64,000 bases of DNA from Protopterus annectens (GCF_019279795.1 NC_056733.1:1120652907-1120716906), one strand, 5' to 3'; counted from the first letter of the stretch, positions 22,131 through 33,768 are shown. The notes: generated by a model not told the origin, from the letters alone. Program-made: numbers and translations.

Positions 22131-22275
22131 TGATCTGATATTGTTAATCCTCATTCATTCCTTACGTGTGGGTATCGGTTCCGACCTCCTTCCAAGCTCG
22201 CGTCAGCTACAAACTCTCAAGCTAAAACTCTTACCCAGAATTCCCCTCTCCCTGTTCTCCCTGTTACCTCAGATT
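22131..22275 (+). repeat. C-2 left ITR
   Basis: It begins tgatctgatattgttaatcc. The part from ttccgacctccttccaagct through cttacccagaattcccctct is the inverse of 27,650-27,745. The outer 40 bases are specific to the left end and are copied in the ICR. No clear TATA box was found. Confidence 0.8.
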
Positions 22276-22380
22276 TCATTTGCCGCATCGCCATTCGGTC
22301 GTGTCAAACTACTTCTCTTGAGCTAAGTACAAAAGACTGATGAGCCTACAAAGGCCAAGTCTCTTCCTTCGTCCCTGGCT

Positions 22381-24374
22381 GTGGACTCCCACCAACTGAG
22401 ACCCAAGAAGGCTAAGCTTTCCACTTCGGATCTGACTTTTTCAGCTCCAGCGCTTTCGGTGCCTAGACCTTCGGCACCGAGGCCATTGGCGCCATCTATG
22501 ATTTCGGCACTGACTAGCATGCCCTTTACCGTATTGGTACCGAGGGGCTCCTCTGTTCAGACTTCTCCACCGGCACCGACTATCCAGTCGATGCAGACTG
22601 TTACCACATCGGCTCTGACACCTTGCCCAGAAACAACAACTCAGTTATTGACACCGATCTTTTCGGTCCCAGCCTCAGCACTGACAACCACTTCAGCAAC
22701 GACCTTATCGTCGGTGCAGACCATGAATTCGGCACCAATGATTTCCTCGGTGCAGACACCTCTAGTTCAGTCTCTTATGGCCCCATTGTTTTCAGTGTCA
22801 ACTGGTGAGGTGGGCACCGAGCTTGCCCCATCTTTGGATAGACCTGACTCTCCCACAGCCATGTCTGTGAGATCCACTAGAAGCCTCTCTGAACACTACG
22901 TGTTGCGTCTTGTGGATCAAGTGCTTTTGGCCAGAGGTATCCCGCCCCCCAGGACCTATCCTTCCCTGGGAGGTGATCACCCTTTGCCAAAGACCCCTAC
23001 TTATTCTCCTCTTTCATTGCCTTTGAAGCCCCTTGATATAGCACAGTCTTTCTTCTCTACGGTTCCCTTTATGGACCTTACTAAGGAACCGCAGTTGCCT
23101 TTGTGGCAGGAGAGTTTTGCTATGACCCAGGATGTCAGCTGTGGCGTACGTAATTTGGTGTTTCACAGCCATCCAGGGGCTCCGAGTCGGCAGGCTGAGC
23201 CACTTAGGGGAGGGGTGACCCCTGTCCTGGACACTCATCCCTCTTCAGGTGGACCGGCCTTCCAACTAATGGAGAAGGCTTTGGCGTCAGCTGGCGATAC
23301 TGTGCTATCAATCTCACCACCCTACTCTGGACCGCAATGTACACAAGCCACTCCTAGAGGACACCGGGCGCAAGGGCCTCAGGATATACTCCCACAGGAA
23401 ACCCCTTTTGCGTTGTCTTCCCCAGCTTCTCCCTCTGAGGAAGTTCATCGAAAAAGCTTGCGCAAGAGGAAGCACAGACAGACTTTGATGGGGAAGGGTC
23501 CCCTTGGTCACCCTCTGAGGTATCCTTTGGTGATATACTTGAAATCCTTAAACAGAGAGGTGACTGGCAGCCCTGTAACCCGACCTCTGAAGAGTCTGTG
23601 TTCCTGCAGGCCTTTTGCGCCCGGCCCCCTACCTCCTGCGTTACTCCACCTGCTGACGAACTGGTCCGGCTCATTGTGCAGCATGCGTGGAAGGCTCCTG
23701 ACACCATTGAGGTCATTCCCCGGAGGCCAGATAAAATTTTGTCCCCTCCTGCTACTGACCCCCATTGGTCCAAAGGTCTTCCTGTAGTTGCTCTGGTGGT
23801 GGTGGCCGCAACCAAGAAGGACCTGGCAGAAGAAGAAAGCCAGACTGTCCATCCGCCCAACAGAGAGTCCCAGGCTCTGGACAGAATAGGGAAGCATACT
23901 TTTGCATCAGCAACCTTTGCAGTCAGGTCCCTGAATTATATGGCACACTTTGCCAGGCTTCAAAGGGATTTAATTTCTGAAACTTTGGCTGGTGCCGTGT
24001 CTGATGAGGTCCGTGACAAAGTAGCCTCTCAGCTGGCCACCATTGAATCAATATCTAACTCCTCCATGCGCCTGATATCTCACGCATCAGAAGGAGCAGC
24101 TAGAGCGGCGAGTTCAGGTATTGTTCTGAGATGACACACCTGGATGCACTTGTGTAATTTCGCAGAACCCTTCAAGGCTTCCTTTCTCAACACTCCCATC
24201 GAAGCCTCTTCATTGTTTGGACCCAAGGTTAAAAGCACACTGGCCAGATGTGAACAGGACGGTAAGACCATTTCTGCCGTGGGTGTCAGTTATTCTTCCC
24301 CTCAACGTGCTTTCTCCAGAAACCAGAAGAGTGGGAAGATATGGTACAAAAAGTCTCTTGGGTCCTTTCCGTGA
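22381..24374 (+). pseudogene. gag: C-2 gag, Ser/Thr/Pro/Ala-rich, zinc module missing
   Basis: The first 150 codons are dominated by S, T, P and A and are written in a recurring TCGGCACCGA-like DNA word. A conserved helix block (LVDQVLLARGIPPPR near 22,910) and an acidic region follow. The frame changes near 23,500-23,590. The C-terminal part has ADELVRLIVQHAW, the LDRIGKHTFASATFAVRSLN block (RWGKKVY..LAIRALN in group A) and the core RLISHASEGAARAASSG near 24,070-24,120. A TGA follows near 24,132, and SSLFGPKVK near 24,210. No Cys/His module precedes it, unlike C-1. Confidence 0.78.
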
Positions 24375-24516
24375 CACACAGGCCAAGTTCTCCCCTAGAG
24401 GCAGAGGGGGAAACTCACAGGGTAGACACCCTTTTTGGGGCAGAGGGGGTCCGCGTAACCAGGATTCCAGGGACTCGCTCTCTGGCCAATACTACCAGCG
24501 CTCCTGAAGAGTGGCC

Positions 24517-26272
24517 CAACTCCTTTCCTCTGGAGGTGGTTGGGGGTGGTTTCTCCTTGTACCCTTCTGCCTGGCTAACCATCACCACCGACTCTTGGGT
24601 ACAAAGGATAATAACCAGAGGTTACCATATTCCCTTCGATCTTTGTCCTGCCCCCCCAACAAACTTACCTGACGTTCCACCCAGTCAAAGGGAAGCAGCA
24701 GCATTAGAGATATCAACTGCTAAGAAAAAGTCATCCAAATAGTCCCTCCAGACCAGATAGGATCCGGATTCTACTCAAGACTATTTTTGGTGCCAAAGAA
24801 AACCAGGGACTGGAGACCAATTTTGGATCTCAGTGTATTGAACAGGTTTGTAAGAGTAAAAAAATTCCAGATGGTCGCAATACAGTCTATCCTCCCGCTT
24901 TTGGAAAAAGACTATTGGATGTGCTTGATAGATCTTCAAGATACGTACTACCACATAAAAGTGAACAGGCCATCAAGAAGATTTCTGCGCTTCCGTGCAG
25001 GAGCCAGTCACTTACCAGTTCAGAGTACTGCCCTTCTGACTCTTTACAGCACCCAGTGTGTTCACAAAGTGCATGGCAATCGTCACAGCTCACTTGCGAC
25101 TGCAAGGATTCCAGGTGTTTCCATACCTAGACGACTGGCTCATCTCCGTCCCCACCAGACATCTATTGGAAGAAGCCCTGGCATACTCTCTTCTCCCTGC
25201 AGAAAGGCTGGGCATAACCATAAACGGGCAAAAATCCAATCTCACCCCATCTCAGTCCACAGAATTCATAGGGGTCATCTTGAATACAAAGAATTGCAGA
25301 GCATCCGTTCCAGAGCACAGAATTCTAAGAATAAAGCAACAACTGATCTCAATCCTTTCAAGGGAGAAATTCACTGCTCACTCTGTCCTATAGCTGTTGG
25401 GTTACATGGCATCCTCCATCACCATTGTCCCCCTGGCCAGGTTTCACATGAGGCTTCTACATTGGCTACTGCTCACCCAGTGGTATCCTTTTCAGTATCA
25501 TCTTTCAGCCAAGATTCGAGTAACTCACAGGTGCAAACAGGATTTAAATTGGATGATCCACAACCCGTCACAATGGTCTCGCCCCTTCTCCCCCCAGCAG
25601 CCCAAGGCTACAGTGACCACGGACACCTCCCTGATGAGGTGGGGGGACTGTGTCAGGGGCAGACAGTCCAAGGTACTAATTGGAGGCCCAACTGCATATA
25701 AATGTTCTAGAGCTGAGGGCGGTGCTTCTGGCGTTGCAAGCATTCCATCCCCTGTGATACAATCAGCCAACATGGCGGTTGTCTGGTACATCAACAAACA
25801 GGGCGGAACCAAATCTTACCCACTTTGTCGAAAGGCCATGAGGATATGGCAATGGGTGATGGCTACCAACTGTTTTCTTCTAGCAACGCACATTCCCAGG
25901 AGTTCCAGCGTGATAGCAGACAGACTCAGCAGGTGCATTCTACAACCTCACGAGTGGTCCCTGAATCCCTTGATAGTGGCAGAGATCTTCCACCACTGGG
26001 GTCTTCCTTGCTGCGACCTCTTTGCATCCCCGACCAACTACAAATGCAACAACTACTTCGCCCTGATTCCCCCTCTGGGACAGTCACCCAGGGATGCTCT
26101 AGTCCACGATTGGCCCTCTGGTCTTCTTTATGCATTTCCACCTCTCCCCCTCATTCCCCAGTTTCTGAAGAAAGCCCGTCGGTTGAAGAGCAAGGTGATC
26201 CTCATAGCACCATATTGGCCTCATCAGACTCGGTTCCCCTTCTTTTGGCCTCACCTGCTAGATCAACCATGA
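24517..26272 (+). pseudogene. pol: C-2 pol: RT, RNase H, MT-like, broken
   Basis: RT starts near FSLYPSAWLTITTDSW, has a TAG near 24,740, then FLVPKKTRDWRPILDLSVLN (24,784-24,840), CLIDLQDTYYHI, a shift near 25,020, VFTKCM and YLDDWL near 25,122. RNase H follows a stop near 25,391: TDTSLMRWG near 25,622, then SANMAVVWYINKQGG near 25,765, where the usual D of the TDN motif is A. The MT-like tail has CDLFASPTNY, YAFPPLPLIPQFLKKAR and VILIAPYWP. The stop is at 26,272. Confidence 0.83.
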
Positions 26273-26334
26273 ATTCTCCATCCAACCCCGGGGTTGATCT
26301 CCCATCCACAGAATCTGATTCCTTCCAACTTGGA

Positions 26335-27401
26335 TAGCCTGAAGCTCACAGCTTGGCTCCTCCAATTCCCTTGATTGCTAATCAGAATGATCTTTCTTTG
26401 CCAGTATGGGACATTCTTATTGCATCTCATAAGTCTTCCACTAGAATTACTTATCTAAGCAAGTGGAAAAGATTTACCCTTTGGCTGAAAGAAAAGCAAG
26501 TAGATCCCTTTTCAGCACCAGTGTCGATAGTACTGGAGTGTCTAGCTGACCTATTTCAATCGGGTCTATCGGCCACTGCCATTAGAGTTCATTTGGCTGC
26601 AATATCGAATTTCCATGATGGTGTCCAAGACTCCTCTCATGTCACACAAATTATGCAAGACCTTCATAAAAGGTGTGACTCATCTAATGCCCCCTTTTAG
26701 AGAACCTATTCAACCATGGCAACTGTCATTAGTTCTACAAGCTTTGACAGTACCACCTTTCAAACCAGCTTCTTCTTGCGACCTCATATACTTGTCATGG
26801 AAAACCCTGTTTTTGGTCGCTGTTATTTCTGCCAGACTTCTCTCTGAGCTTCAAGCCTTATGCATCAAGAGTCCATACTTGATTTTTCATAGAGATAGTG
26901 TCATTGAGAACTAATCATTCCTTTCTGCCAAAAGTGATCTCTGAAATGTCCATTAACCAAACCATTGAATTGCCAGTTTTCTTTCCCAACTATTCAAACA
27001 AAGGAGAGTATTGCCTACATGCCCTAAATATTCACAGGCAAATTTGCTTCTACTTGAACAGGACTAAGGCCTCTCGTAAATCAGACCAGTTATTTTTGGC
27101 CTATTCTGGACCTAGATTAGGATGTGCTGTTGTTAAGGTCACATTGGCTAGATGGTTGAAAGACTGTGTGACCTTCATTTATACACAATGTAATATTCCA
27201 TTGCCTACTACCATAAAGGCTCATTCGACAAGGTCGGTGGCAACTTCTGCTGCCTTCCATGCCAGAGCTGCTTTACATGACATCTGTGCAGCTGCAACTT
27301 GGGCTACGCCTCATACTTTCATCAATCATTACAAATTGGATTTGGCCTCCAGGGGAAGAGCATCTTTTGGTTCTATGGTGCTCAGGAATGTCCTTCCATG
27401 A
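26335..27401 (+). pseudogene. C-2 tyrosine recombinase, frameshifted
   Basis: The N-terminal half (VWDILIASHKSSTRITYLSKW) runs from 26,390 to 26,690. A frame change lies near 26,640, and another near 26,900 before RTNHSFLPKVIS. The first catalytic Arg is probably in VISARLLSELQAL near 26,830. HSTRS lies near 27,223 and the Tyr block HTFINHYKLDLASRGRA near 27,315. The stop is at 27,401. It is clearly homologous to the A/B/E recombinases but quite divergent. Confidence 0.82.
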
Positions 27402-27437
27402 GAGCCTCCCAGGAATAGAGGTAGCTGGGGACTCTGC

Positions 27438-27540
27438 CCCACACATAAGGAATGAACGAGGATTAACAATATCAGATAAAGAAGTTATGTCTTACCATAA
27501 CGTTCCATCTGTATTGTTGATCCTCGTTCAGTCATTACAA
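27438..27540 (+). repeat. C-2 ICR
   Basis: The left half (cacacataaggaatgaacga ggattaacaatatcag) is complementary to the left terminus at 22,131-22,170. The right half (gttatgtcttaccataacgt onward to cagtcattacaa) is complementary to the right end at 27,755-27,804. This confirms DIRS-type ends in a group with unrelated terminal sequence. Confidence 0.85.
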
Positions 27541-27649
27541 CCCTCCCTCCTTCCCCCTCCTGTGGCTTCTAGTGGATCTCACCATCCCGTTCTTTTAGGT
27601 CATTTGACCAAAGGTAGCCTCTACCTTCTTTTGACTTGCAAACTCAATC

Positions 27650-27804
27650 TGAGGTAATGGAGAGGGGAATTCTGGGTAAGAGTTTTAGCTTGAGAGTTTG
27701 TTGCTGACGTGAGCTTGGAAGATGACCGGCTCGATACCGATACCCACATGTAATGACTGAATGAAGATCAACAATACAGATGGAACATTATGGTAAGACA
27801 TAAC
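27650..27804 (+). repeat. C-2 right ITR
   Basis: The inner part (agaggggaattctgggtaag agttttagcttg) is the inverse of the left ITR. The outer part ends acattatggtaagacataac. The 105 bases between ICR and ITR are pyrimidine-rich with no gene. Confidence 0.82.
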
Positions 27805-29040
27805 TTATTTTCACAGCACCTGATCTTTGTAAAGCACCTACTGACCACCCTGGGGTATACTATAAATGAAAAGAAATCCAAACTAGTACCCACTCAAAAA
27901 ATTGTATTCCTGGGAGCAAGCCTGGACACAGCATCCCAGATGGCATTCCTTACTCCAGAAAAACAAGCCTATCTCACAGGCTGCTTCTCTCAACTAGCCA
28001 CCAGAACCCAGTTATCCACAAGGAAAATCCTGCAAGCTTTAGGGTTCATGGCATCTTGCATTCTACTCATTCCATATGCCAGACTGCATATGAGGAAACT
28101 TCAGTGGTACCTAAAAAGCCTTTGGTGTCAACACTGTCAGGACCTGGAAACTATATCTGATACCCTTTCTAAGGGAAGATTTTTTTTGGTGGGCAGCAGC
28201 ATGCAACCACAACAAGGTTCTTCCCTTCTCACAACCCCACGCCTCCCAGACCCTAACCACAGATGCATCAAGATTATGCCTGGGTTGCACACCTGAATGG
28301 CCGGTGCATTCAGGGCTATTGGAGCTCAAATCAAATACATCTGCACATCCACCAAAGAGATGTTAGCTGTTCAGCATGCTTTGACAACTTTCAGATCCCC
28401 TACTTTCCCCGGGGCCTCTACTGATCAAACCAGACAACACCACAGTGATGTGGTTTATCAACAAGCAGGGAGGAACTCACTCTTATCCCCTCTGCAGGAT
28501 TGCCATGACCCTTTGCCACACTGCTTCAGCCATGCAAATTCACCTGCAAGCACAATTCCTGCCAGGCTCCCAAAACACTCTGGCAGATAACTTAAGCAGA
28601 AACCTCCTAGACCCACATGAGTGGCAGCTAAGACCATAGCACCTTCAACCTTGTAACCCAGAAATAGGGCATCCCGAAGATGGACCTCTTTGCCTCCCAC
28701 AACAATCACCAGCTCAGCAAATTCTGCACCACGGAACTTCACAGCAAGGCCTGGAAAGTGGATTCCCTATCCTTCCAATGGGAAAACCTCTTGATCTATG
28801 CATTTCTCCCGCTACTTCTACTTTCAAGGGTGCTACTCAAAATAAGGGAGGAAAAACCAAGACCAATCTTGATTGCCCCAGACTGGCCACTCCAGCACTG
28901 GTACCCACTGCTGTGCAGCCTGTCACCCCTGCCACCATGGCACCTACCCCAGATCCCAACTCTCCTGACCCAGCAGAATGGAGAAATCATGCATCCACAA
29001 TTGCAGACCCTGAACCTGGCAGCCTGGCTTTATTCCCTGA
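27805..29040 (+). pseudogene. pol: A-H pol, second piece: RT end, RNase H, MT-like
   Basis: It continues RT exactly from the C-2 break (LFSQHLIFVKHLLTTLGYTI), then LVPTQKIVFLGASLDT and GFMASCILLIPYARLHMRKL near 28,050-28,100. RNase H is damaged: the TTDASD block is shifted near 28,258, while KEMLAVQHAL and VMWFINKQGGTHSYPL near 28,447 are readable in different frames. The MT-like tail starts MDLFASHNNHQ at 28,680 and has ILIAPDWPLQHWYP near 28,865. A TAG lies near 28,637. Confidence 0.82.
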
Positions 29041-30080
29041 TCTCTCCAGTTGACAGTCTAAGCAAGCAAGTCCTGGATGTTATACTTGAGGCCAGACATG
29101 CCCCAGCACTAGAAAATCCTATGCTGACAAGTGGAAGAGGTATTGCACCTGGATCCGGGGTAAAGGAGCTGAAAAAGCACACCCCTCCGTACCTCTCGTC
29201 CTGGATTACCTAGCAGACCCACTACACAGGGACCTATCCCTCTCGTCTATTAAAATTCATGCCTCTGCCATCTTTGATCATTACAGCACAAAGCCCCTCT
29301 TTTTTTTCTCACCCTCTCATCAAAGAGTTCTTAAGAGGGGCTAACAATTTAAGGCCTCCCAGAAGAGCTGCTACCCCAGCTTGGGACCTTAATTTTGTGT
29401 TGGAAAAGCTCACACTACCCCCCTTTGAGCCTGCAGCTTCAGCCGAGTTAAAATTACTCTCTTGGAAAACAGCCTTGCTTCTCGCCATCACTTCAGCTAG
29501 AAGAGTTTCAGAGCTACAAGCACTCATGGCAGTAGAGCCCTTTGTCGTTTTTCATGCTGACAAGGTCTCTTTCAGGACTAACCCAACTTTCATGCCTAAA
29601 ATGTCCAGTGTGGCTCTCAACCAATCTATTCATTTGCCCACCCTTTTCCCTAACCCACAAAATAAGGGGGAAAGGATTCTGCATTCTCTAGATGTGCACA
29701 GACATCTCAAATTCTACCTGGATAGGACTAAATCTTTTAGGAGAACTGACCAATTGCTAGTCGGCTTTGCAGCAGGGGCAGAGGTCAAGGCCATATCCAA
29801 TTTCCAAATGGATAGCACACTGTATCCATTTCTGCTACAAATACCACAGGAAACCACCTCCTAAGGGGGGTCAGGACACATTCCACCATGGCAAACTCCA
29901 CCTCTGCAGCTTTTCTCAGAGTGGTCCCCACCAGGGACATCCTGGAGGCTGCAACATGGAGTTCTGTTCATATATTCACCAAGCATTACTACCTGCCTAT
30001 CTTCTCTAAATCCAGGGCAGGCTTTGCAACCACAGTCTTGCAGTGCCTCCTAGCCACCCCCCCCAGTCTTCTTGACTGCC
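29041..30080 (+). pseudogene. A-H tyrosine recombinase, catalytic HxxR lost
   Basis: VLDVILEAR near 29,071 is followed by a damaged N-terminal half, an open segment 29,259-29,864 with TSARRVSELQALMAVEPFVV, and a frameshift near 29,800. The HxxR motif reads HSTM (cat tcc acc atg at 29,878-29,889), so the catalytic Arg is Met. The Tyr block IFTKHYYLPIFSKSRAG lies near 29,970. It could not recombine even if the frame were open. Confidence 0.82.
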
Positions 30081-30107
30081 TCCACCCTTTTCTTCAGCTT
30101 TGGGAAT

Positions 30108-30157
30108 CAACCCAAGTGTGATGACTGCAACAGTGAAACATAAAGAACATAGTACAG
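30108..30157 (+). repeat. A-H ICR, left half
   Basis: aacccaagtgtgatgactgc to aaagaacat then agtacag. It is cut by A-3 two bases after agtac. The right half resumes at 38,686. Confidence 0.85.
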
Positions 30158-30330
30158 ATGTTCTTCGTGTTTCACTGTTGCAGTCATTACATTTGGGTAA
30201 TCTGCTGTCAGGTTGCCCTCAGTCGGCCTGAATTCCAAAGTCTTGGGTCCTGCATCAGTTGCTGTCTCCTCTTCCATGACATCAGGGGTATAAAACAAGC
30301 AGCCAACACCATTTTCTTTAGTCTTTCTTG
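30158..30330 (+). repeat. A-3 left ITR with TATA box
   Basis: It runs from atgttcttcgtgtttcactg to ttctttagtctttcttg. TATAAAA lies at 30,289-30,295. Upstream arm gcatcagttgc and downstream arm gcagccaacac form an imperfect inverted repeat. The CRE-like word is degraded to TGACATCA at about 30,278. Confidence 0.78.
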
Positions 30331-30469
30331 CTGTGCGGTGCCCAAAGCAGAAGCAGTTCGCAAGTGCCGGTCAGCCGACTCCTGAAATTTTCGAGTTCAG
30401 GTTTCAGAACCGAAGTCTTCACTAAAGCCAAGTACCCCGTTGGGGAAACTTTTTTCTTGCTCCATACCG

Positions 30470-30597
30470 ATGTCAGAAAAAAGTTAATTGTATTACTTGT
30501 GGGAAGCAAATACCTCATAAGGATTTTAATTTATACTGTATTCCTTGCCTAGGCCCTGATCACAACGTGCCTGGCTGTCGGATTTGTGCTAGATTTA
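30470..30597 (+). pseudogene. gag: A-3 gag, N-terminal piece before the LINE
   Basis: The ATG is at 30,470, with the MSEK start of group A. One extra A and a lost block after it shift the frame, but the Cys/His module is readable (ITCGKQIPHKDF, YCIPCLGPDHNVPGC, ICARF). The LINE enters after tgctagattta. Confidence 0.75.
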
Positions 30598-30701
30598 TAG
30601 GTTCATAGGTTCATACTAGGCTATCTGCCCGAGGGCATTTACAAGCCTAGCCCATAGTTTTGTGGCTTAAGCCACCCCTTTAGTATGGGGAACTATACCC
30701 A

Positions 30702-33467
30702 TTATTTTGCTGTGCCTCTGTTGAGCAGTGACACTGAGGTAATCCCTGGGGTATATCTGCGATCTCCCATCCATTGGTCAAGATTTCTCTTGAACAAGGC
30801 CAGCGAGGTGCTCTGCCTCACATATACCGGGATTTTATTCCACAGCATAGGGAGTCTTTGGGTGATGAATCTATCCCTCCAGCACGTCCTATTAATAGCC
30901 GTGTCGAGGTTTAAGTCTCCCGCCCTTGTGGCTCTGACGGATCTAGATTTTTGAGGTGAAGCATATTCATCAAATCTGGGTTTGACATGGCCTTGTATGT
31001 TAGGCAAAGGTCACCTCTGAGCAAGCGGTAAGCAACTGAATAGAGCTGGAGTTCTTTCAGTCGGGCAGCATAGGACAGATGTTTGAGACCCTTTATCCTT
31101 TTGGTGAGGAACTTTTGTGGCCTCTCCAGCTGCTGCAAGTGTCGGGTCAGATACATTCCGAATGGGGCATTGTACTCAATCATTGGTCTGATGAGTATAG
31201 GGAGACTATGACCTCCCTTGATCTAGATGAGAATCCCTTCATGATAAGGTGGGCAGTGTAGAAGGTCTTCCTAACTACTTTAGCTACATGGGTGTCGAAT
31301 GACAGACTACTATCAACCTGGGTCCCCAGGTCCCTGATAACTTCTTCTGTGCTCAGTGGATTGCCACCTATTTGGTAGCTAGGGGTAACCCTGTTTTTCC
31401 CGAAGGGTATGACTATGCATTTTTTGGCATTTAACTTTAGGCCATGGCTCTGGCACCAGTTATCCGTTTCTGTGAGACCCTTCTGAAGGATATCTGTGTC
31501 AGATGTGTTTTCTACTATGGCCCAGTTTGCAGTCATCTGCAAACTTTGTCAGCCATAACCCTCCTGTGTTTGCTTGTACTGGAAAAGTAGATGCCAAACA
31601 AGAGTGGGCCCAGGACTGAGCCCTGTGGTACACCACTTGTGACAGGCTTTGAGTCTGACATGGCGCCAGCAACTCTGACCCTGTGGGTTCTGTCACTCAG
31701 CCAGTTTGCAACCCATCTTGTGATGTATGGGTTAACATTTAAGCTAATGAGTTTTTCAATGATACCCGAGTGGGGTATTGTATCGAAGGCCTTCGCCAGA
31801 TCGAGGTAGGCTGTATGGACTGCCTTTCCCTCATCAATGGCTTTGGTGACTGTTTCGAAAAAGTCAACCAAGTTTAGAAGGCATGATCTGCCTTTGACAA
31901 AGCCAAACTGGGATGGATCCAATGTCTGCAAATTCCCTATGTCTTTATTTATGAGGTCCATTATGATCTTCTCCATGGCTTTGCAGATGAGGCTTGTCAA
32001 GCTAATGGGCCGGTAATTTCCAGGGTCGGTGGAGGCACCGCCTTTGTGAAGTGGGACCACAGTTGCAGTGCGCCACTTCCTGGGTACGTATCCAGAGGTA
32101 AGACTATGATTAAACAGCTGTCCTAGCTGTGGGTTTAATTCCTCGTTGAGTTCGTGGAGCACACAGCCGGGGACACCATCAGGTCCCATGGATGCTGTGT
32201 TTATTGCTTTGGAGAGAGCAGTTCTCACTTGGGCGTTGGAGATGTTTGGGGGCTGCAATCGCTTGGTTTAGATATCTCTCGTTTTGGGGAGGGGAGAAGT
32301 TTGCACTGAACCTGTCAGCCAGTATGTTGGCAATGTCTGTAGGATCAGTAATCTTCACATCATTTTGAACTAGTTCTGAGCATATCTGGGAGTTTCCTCC
32401 CAGGTTTCTAACATAGCTAAAGAAGGCCTTATGATTGTCTTTTGAGTCTTTAGCTATTTTTCTCTCAAAATTTGCTTTGGATGATTTTATGAGAGCTCTT
32501 AGTTTTTACTTATAGTGATCAAGGGTGTCTTACCTTTTAAGGATTTTGCTCTATCTTGTAGTAGCTTCCTCCTTTTGTTGTAGAGTTTGTTTATGGCTGG
32601 GGTCCACCAGACTGGACGCTTGCCTTTGGTACAAAGAGTCTTTGTTTTGCTTGGGATTGCCTTATCCATGCAGTCCTGCAGGTGCTGGTAGAAGGCATTT
32701 GTAAGTGATTCAGCGGCTTGAGTACTGTTTTCCACGGCTCGGGGCCTTAAAGGAGACCACACTAGTCTTAGAAGTGTGAAGTCGGCTTTCGAAGTTCTTT
32801 ACTGTGGTCTTTTTATTTCAGGTGGGGTGGGATGAGGACCTCCAGCGAGATTAGTTTGTGATCTGATCTCACCAGTGAGGGGTATACTTCGGTGTTGAAC
32901 ATTGTGCTCCCATGTTCGTGATGATGAGATCAAGTATGTTTTCTCCTCTTGTGGGGATGGTGACTAGTTGTTCCATGGCATTTGAGTTTATGAATTCCAG
33001 GAACTTTTGGGCTAGGGTGTTTGGGCTTGAGTAGTGTTCCCAGTCTATATTAGGGTAATTGAAGTCACCTAGTATGATGGTGTTTGGTGATACATTTATC
33101 CCTCTAGTGTTTTCAGGAAGGCCATGTGAGGTTCCTGAGTTTGTGAGGGTGGCCTGTAACATGCTACAATTTGCAGAGCAGTCTTGCCTATGGTTAATTG
33201 CACCTGGATGGTCTCCGATGCATCATGCGTTGCCACCAGTCTTGAGGTGTGGGTGTCCTTGATGAATATGGATACCCCCTCCTTTCTTGGTATTGTCTGG
33301 ATTTTGGGGCGGAACGCATGATAAGAGGTAAAACCTGATAGTGCTGGGGTGCTCTCAGGAGCCTTGAACCAGGTTTCTGTCACTGCACAGACATCGATGT
33401 TCTCCATACTGAGAAGGGCCTCGAGTGCGTGCATTTTGAGATTTAGACTTCTGGCATTGAGCAGCAT
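30702..33467 (-). pseudogene. LINE ORF2 remnant: endonuclease and RT
   Basis: Read on the minus strand. Endonuclease begins LLNARSLNLKMHALEALL and has VCAVTETWF (33,467 down to 33,096), then ILGDFNYPNIDW near 33,060. A linker follows to about 32,260. RT starts near DGVPGCVLHEL with FNHSLTSGYVPRKWRTATVV, NYRPISLTS, LAKAFDTIPH, SGVPQGSVLGPLLF (about 31,620) and the catalytic FADD near 31,535. A C-terminal SYAARLKELQLYSVAYRLLRG block follows to 30,702. Frameshifts near 31,550, 31,180 and 30,960 and stops in the linker make it dead. Confidence 0.85.
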
Positions 33468-33718
33468 TACCCTTAGTATTTTTCCTTTTTTGTGTTCTAG
33501 GGTGGTAGGTTTAGAATTTGAGCCTTGCCTAAAAAAGGCACTATGGGGGTGGCAAGAGCCTTTGCCAATATCCGGAATCCCAGGGGTGACAGGTGCAAGC
33601 CGTCCCTTGCGAAGCAGCGTGGCTTGTCCAGCATGTCATCCCAGGCAGACAGACAGACATTGGATCCCCTTTGAATGACACCAGAGTTTAAGCCAATTGT
33701 TAAAGCTGATCATCTTAT

Positions 33719-33766
33719 CTCTGTATTGTGGCATCATTCTTGGTGAACTCTGTATTGTGGCATCAT
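33719..33766. repeat. Short direct repeat at the LINE 5' junction
   Basis: ctctgtattgtggcatcat occurs at 33,719-33,737 and 33,748-33,766, ten bases apart, right at the boundary with A-3 gag. It may be a by-product of 5' end attachment during insertion. Confidence 0.75.
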
Positions 33767-33768
33767 CA

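Larger units (their letters stand above)
22131..27804 (+). mobile_element. DIRS-type retrotransposon C-2, complete but broken
   Basis: About 5.67 kb with ITRs, gag, pol, YR and ICR. It is inserted in A-H RT: agc on the left and ttattttcacagcac on the right restore DRKS/LFSQHL without gain or loss. Its termini differ from groups A, B and E, except for a shared acatTATGGTAAGacataac-like right end. Gag lacks the zinc module. Frameshifts occur in all genes. Confidence 0.88.
30598..33766 (-). mobile_element. CR1-like LINE, 5'-truncated
   Basis: This non-LTR retrotransposon lies on the minus strand. Its 3' end carries two copies of an octamer (TATGAACC) at 30,598-30,615. It encodes an APE-type endonuclease and a reverse transcriptase; no ORF1 is seen, so the 5' end is truncated. 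The flanks are A-3 gag on both sides (agattta left, caacgcactattaag right). I see no target-site duplication, and the first bases of the missing aacc block may be deleted. The clade (CR1/L2-like) is assigned from motif style only. Confidence 0.85.

Noticed and set aside
22381..23787. A single 468-codon gag in C-2
   Set aside because: The frame is authentic only to about 23,500; the rest is out of frame, as the parallel frame carries the conserved gag blocks.
28111..28329. Various minus-strand open frames of 60-130 codons over pol and YR
   Set aside because: They lie opposite conserved coding sequence and show no recognisable domains; they are shadows.
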